The translations under genes and the position numbers were made by a program. Below the pieces are notes generated by a model. It searched no databases and was not told where the DNA came from. It saw nothing but the letters and a program-made list of their open reading frames with translations. Of a stretch of 6,157 bases of DNA, positions 5,753 to 6,157 are shown piece after piece; the stretch's first letter is position 1; each line of letters begins with the position of its first letter. Location: assembly GCA_041164425.1 (NCBI GenBank), contig JBEAPO010000103.1:1-6157 (forward strand). The letters run 5' to 3'. The stretch comes from F1-20-MAGs119 sp041164425 (GTDB lineage Bacteria > Actinomycetota > Acidimicrobiia > Acidimicrobiales > Ilumatobacteraceae).

Positions 5753-6157
5753 CTATTGGTCGGCGAAGAAGCCGCGCAGACCCGATGCCATGTGGGCACG
5801 GATCGACTGACCCGACGGCAACATGTCGACCATCGTGATCGAGGTATGAATGTGTCCGCGGGCCTGGATGCGCTTCACGGGCACACCGGCGTTGCCGAGT
5901 GCGCGTGCGTATTCGTTTCCTTCGTCGCGCAACGGGTCGAACTGGCCGGTCACGATCATCGCGGGCGGAAGGTTTGCAAGGCTCGGTGCGAGCAACGGTG
6001 ATGCCTTCACGTCCTTGCGGTCTTCAGCGCTCGCGTAGTGATTCCAGAACCACTCCATCACGGCCTTGGTGAGCACGTAGCCCTCGCCGTTCTCGGTGAA
6101 CGATGCCGACTGACGCGAACCGTCGGTGACGGGTGTGAGCAACAGTTGTCCGCGCAG
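5753..6157 (-). CDS. Alpha/beta hydrolase, HSL/acetyl-esterase type (C-terminal part, cut by window edge)
   Basis: Only the last 134 residues are in the window; the frame runs open to the right edge, so the HGG oxyanion motif and GxSxG nucleophile lie outside. The visible part fits the hormone-sensitive-lipase (alpha/beta hydrolase fold-3) family: a LLLTPVTDG strand at 5-13, a helical stretch with MEWFWNHY (34-41), SPLLAP (53-58), a PPAMIVTGQFDPLRDEG block (64-80) whose D74 is the expected catalytic Asp, and GHIHTS (101-106), where H104 is the expected catalytic His. The usual residue after the GxxH is often Gly-Phe; here it is Thr-Ser. Likely a carboxylesterase of small esters. The methyltransferase start follows 10 bp after the TAG stop, suggesting co-transcription with this gene upstream. 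Confidence 0.88.
   Translation of the reverse strand: MRGQLLLTPVTDGSRQSASFTENGEGYVLTKAVMEWFWNHYASAEDRKDVKASPLLAPSLANLPPAMIVTGQFDPLRDEGNEYARALGNAGVPVKRIQARGHIHTSITMVDMLPSGQSIRAHMASGLRGFFADQ

Noticed and set aside
4903..5838. 311-codon plus-strand frame opposite the hydrolase and methyltransferase genes
   Set aside because: It is antisense to three recognisable protein genes and shows no motif of its own; long antisense frames are common at this GC content.
1..6157. A new defence, mobile or CRISPR-type system
   Set aside because: There are no direct-repeat arrays, transposase, integrase, toxin-antitoxin pair or defence helicase/nuclease sets; RmuC is a common housekeeping-type gene and the remaining genes are common enzyme and transporter families.

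Overview
The window looks like an ordinary chromosomal stretch of a high-GC bacterium, most likely an actinobacterium. The grounds are GC-rich third positions, the short Cys-rich zinc-ribbon protein and the small GHDWG hydrolase (both types I associate with Actinobacteria from memory), and one gene that appears to be transcribed without a leader. The taxonomic call is inference; there is no rRNA or tRNA here to anchor it.

Layout: a plus-strand gene (19-1512) encodes a secreted lipoprotein with a possible Cys-His-Asp papain-like active site and a histidine-rich tail. It meets, stop codon against stop codon, a minus-strand pair: an MFS transporter (2976-1738) followed 39 bp later by a 61-residue zinc-ribbon protein (1698-1513). 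Divergent from the transporter, across an 85-bp spacer, is rmuC (3062-4291, plus), a membrane-anchored coiled-coil protein with a PD-(D/E)XK-like nuclease core. After a 67-bp convergent gap comes a tight minus-strand run of three genes, read right to left: the C-terminal part of an HSL-type alpha/beta hydrolase cut by the window edge (6157-5753), a class I SAM-dependent methyltransferase (5742-5122), and a small Asp-nucleophile alpha/beta hydrolase (5111-4359). The two junctions in this run are 10 bp each, so co-transcription is likely.

The genes do not form an obvious single pathway. The two hydrolases and the methyltransferase could serve detoxification or small-molecule catabolism, but the sequence names no substrate. 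RmuC belongs to the DNA recombination/stability group and appears to be a separate unit.

I saw no mobile element, CRISPR array, tRNA, rRNA or phage gene, and no convincing new multi-gene system. The points most worth following are the candidate Cys-His-Asp site in the lipoprotein, an inverted repeat encoded inside the zinc-ribbon codons that could terminate the opposing gene, the likely leaderless promoter of rmuC, and the dehalogenase-like active-site residues of the small hydrolase.
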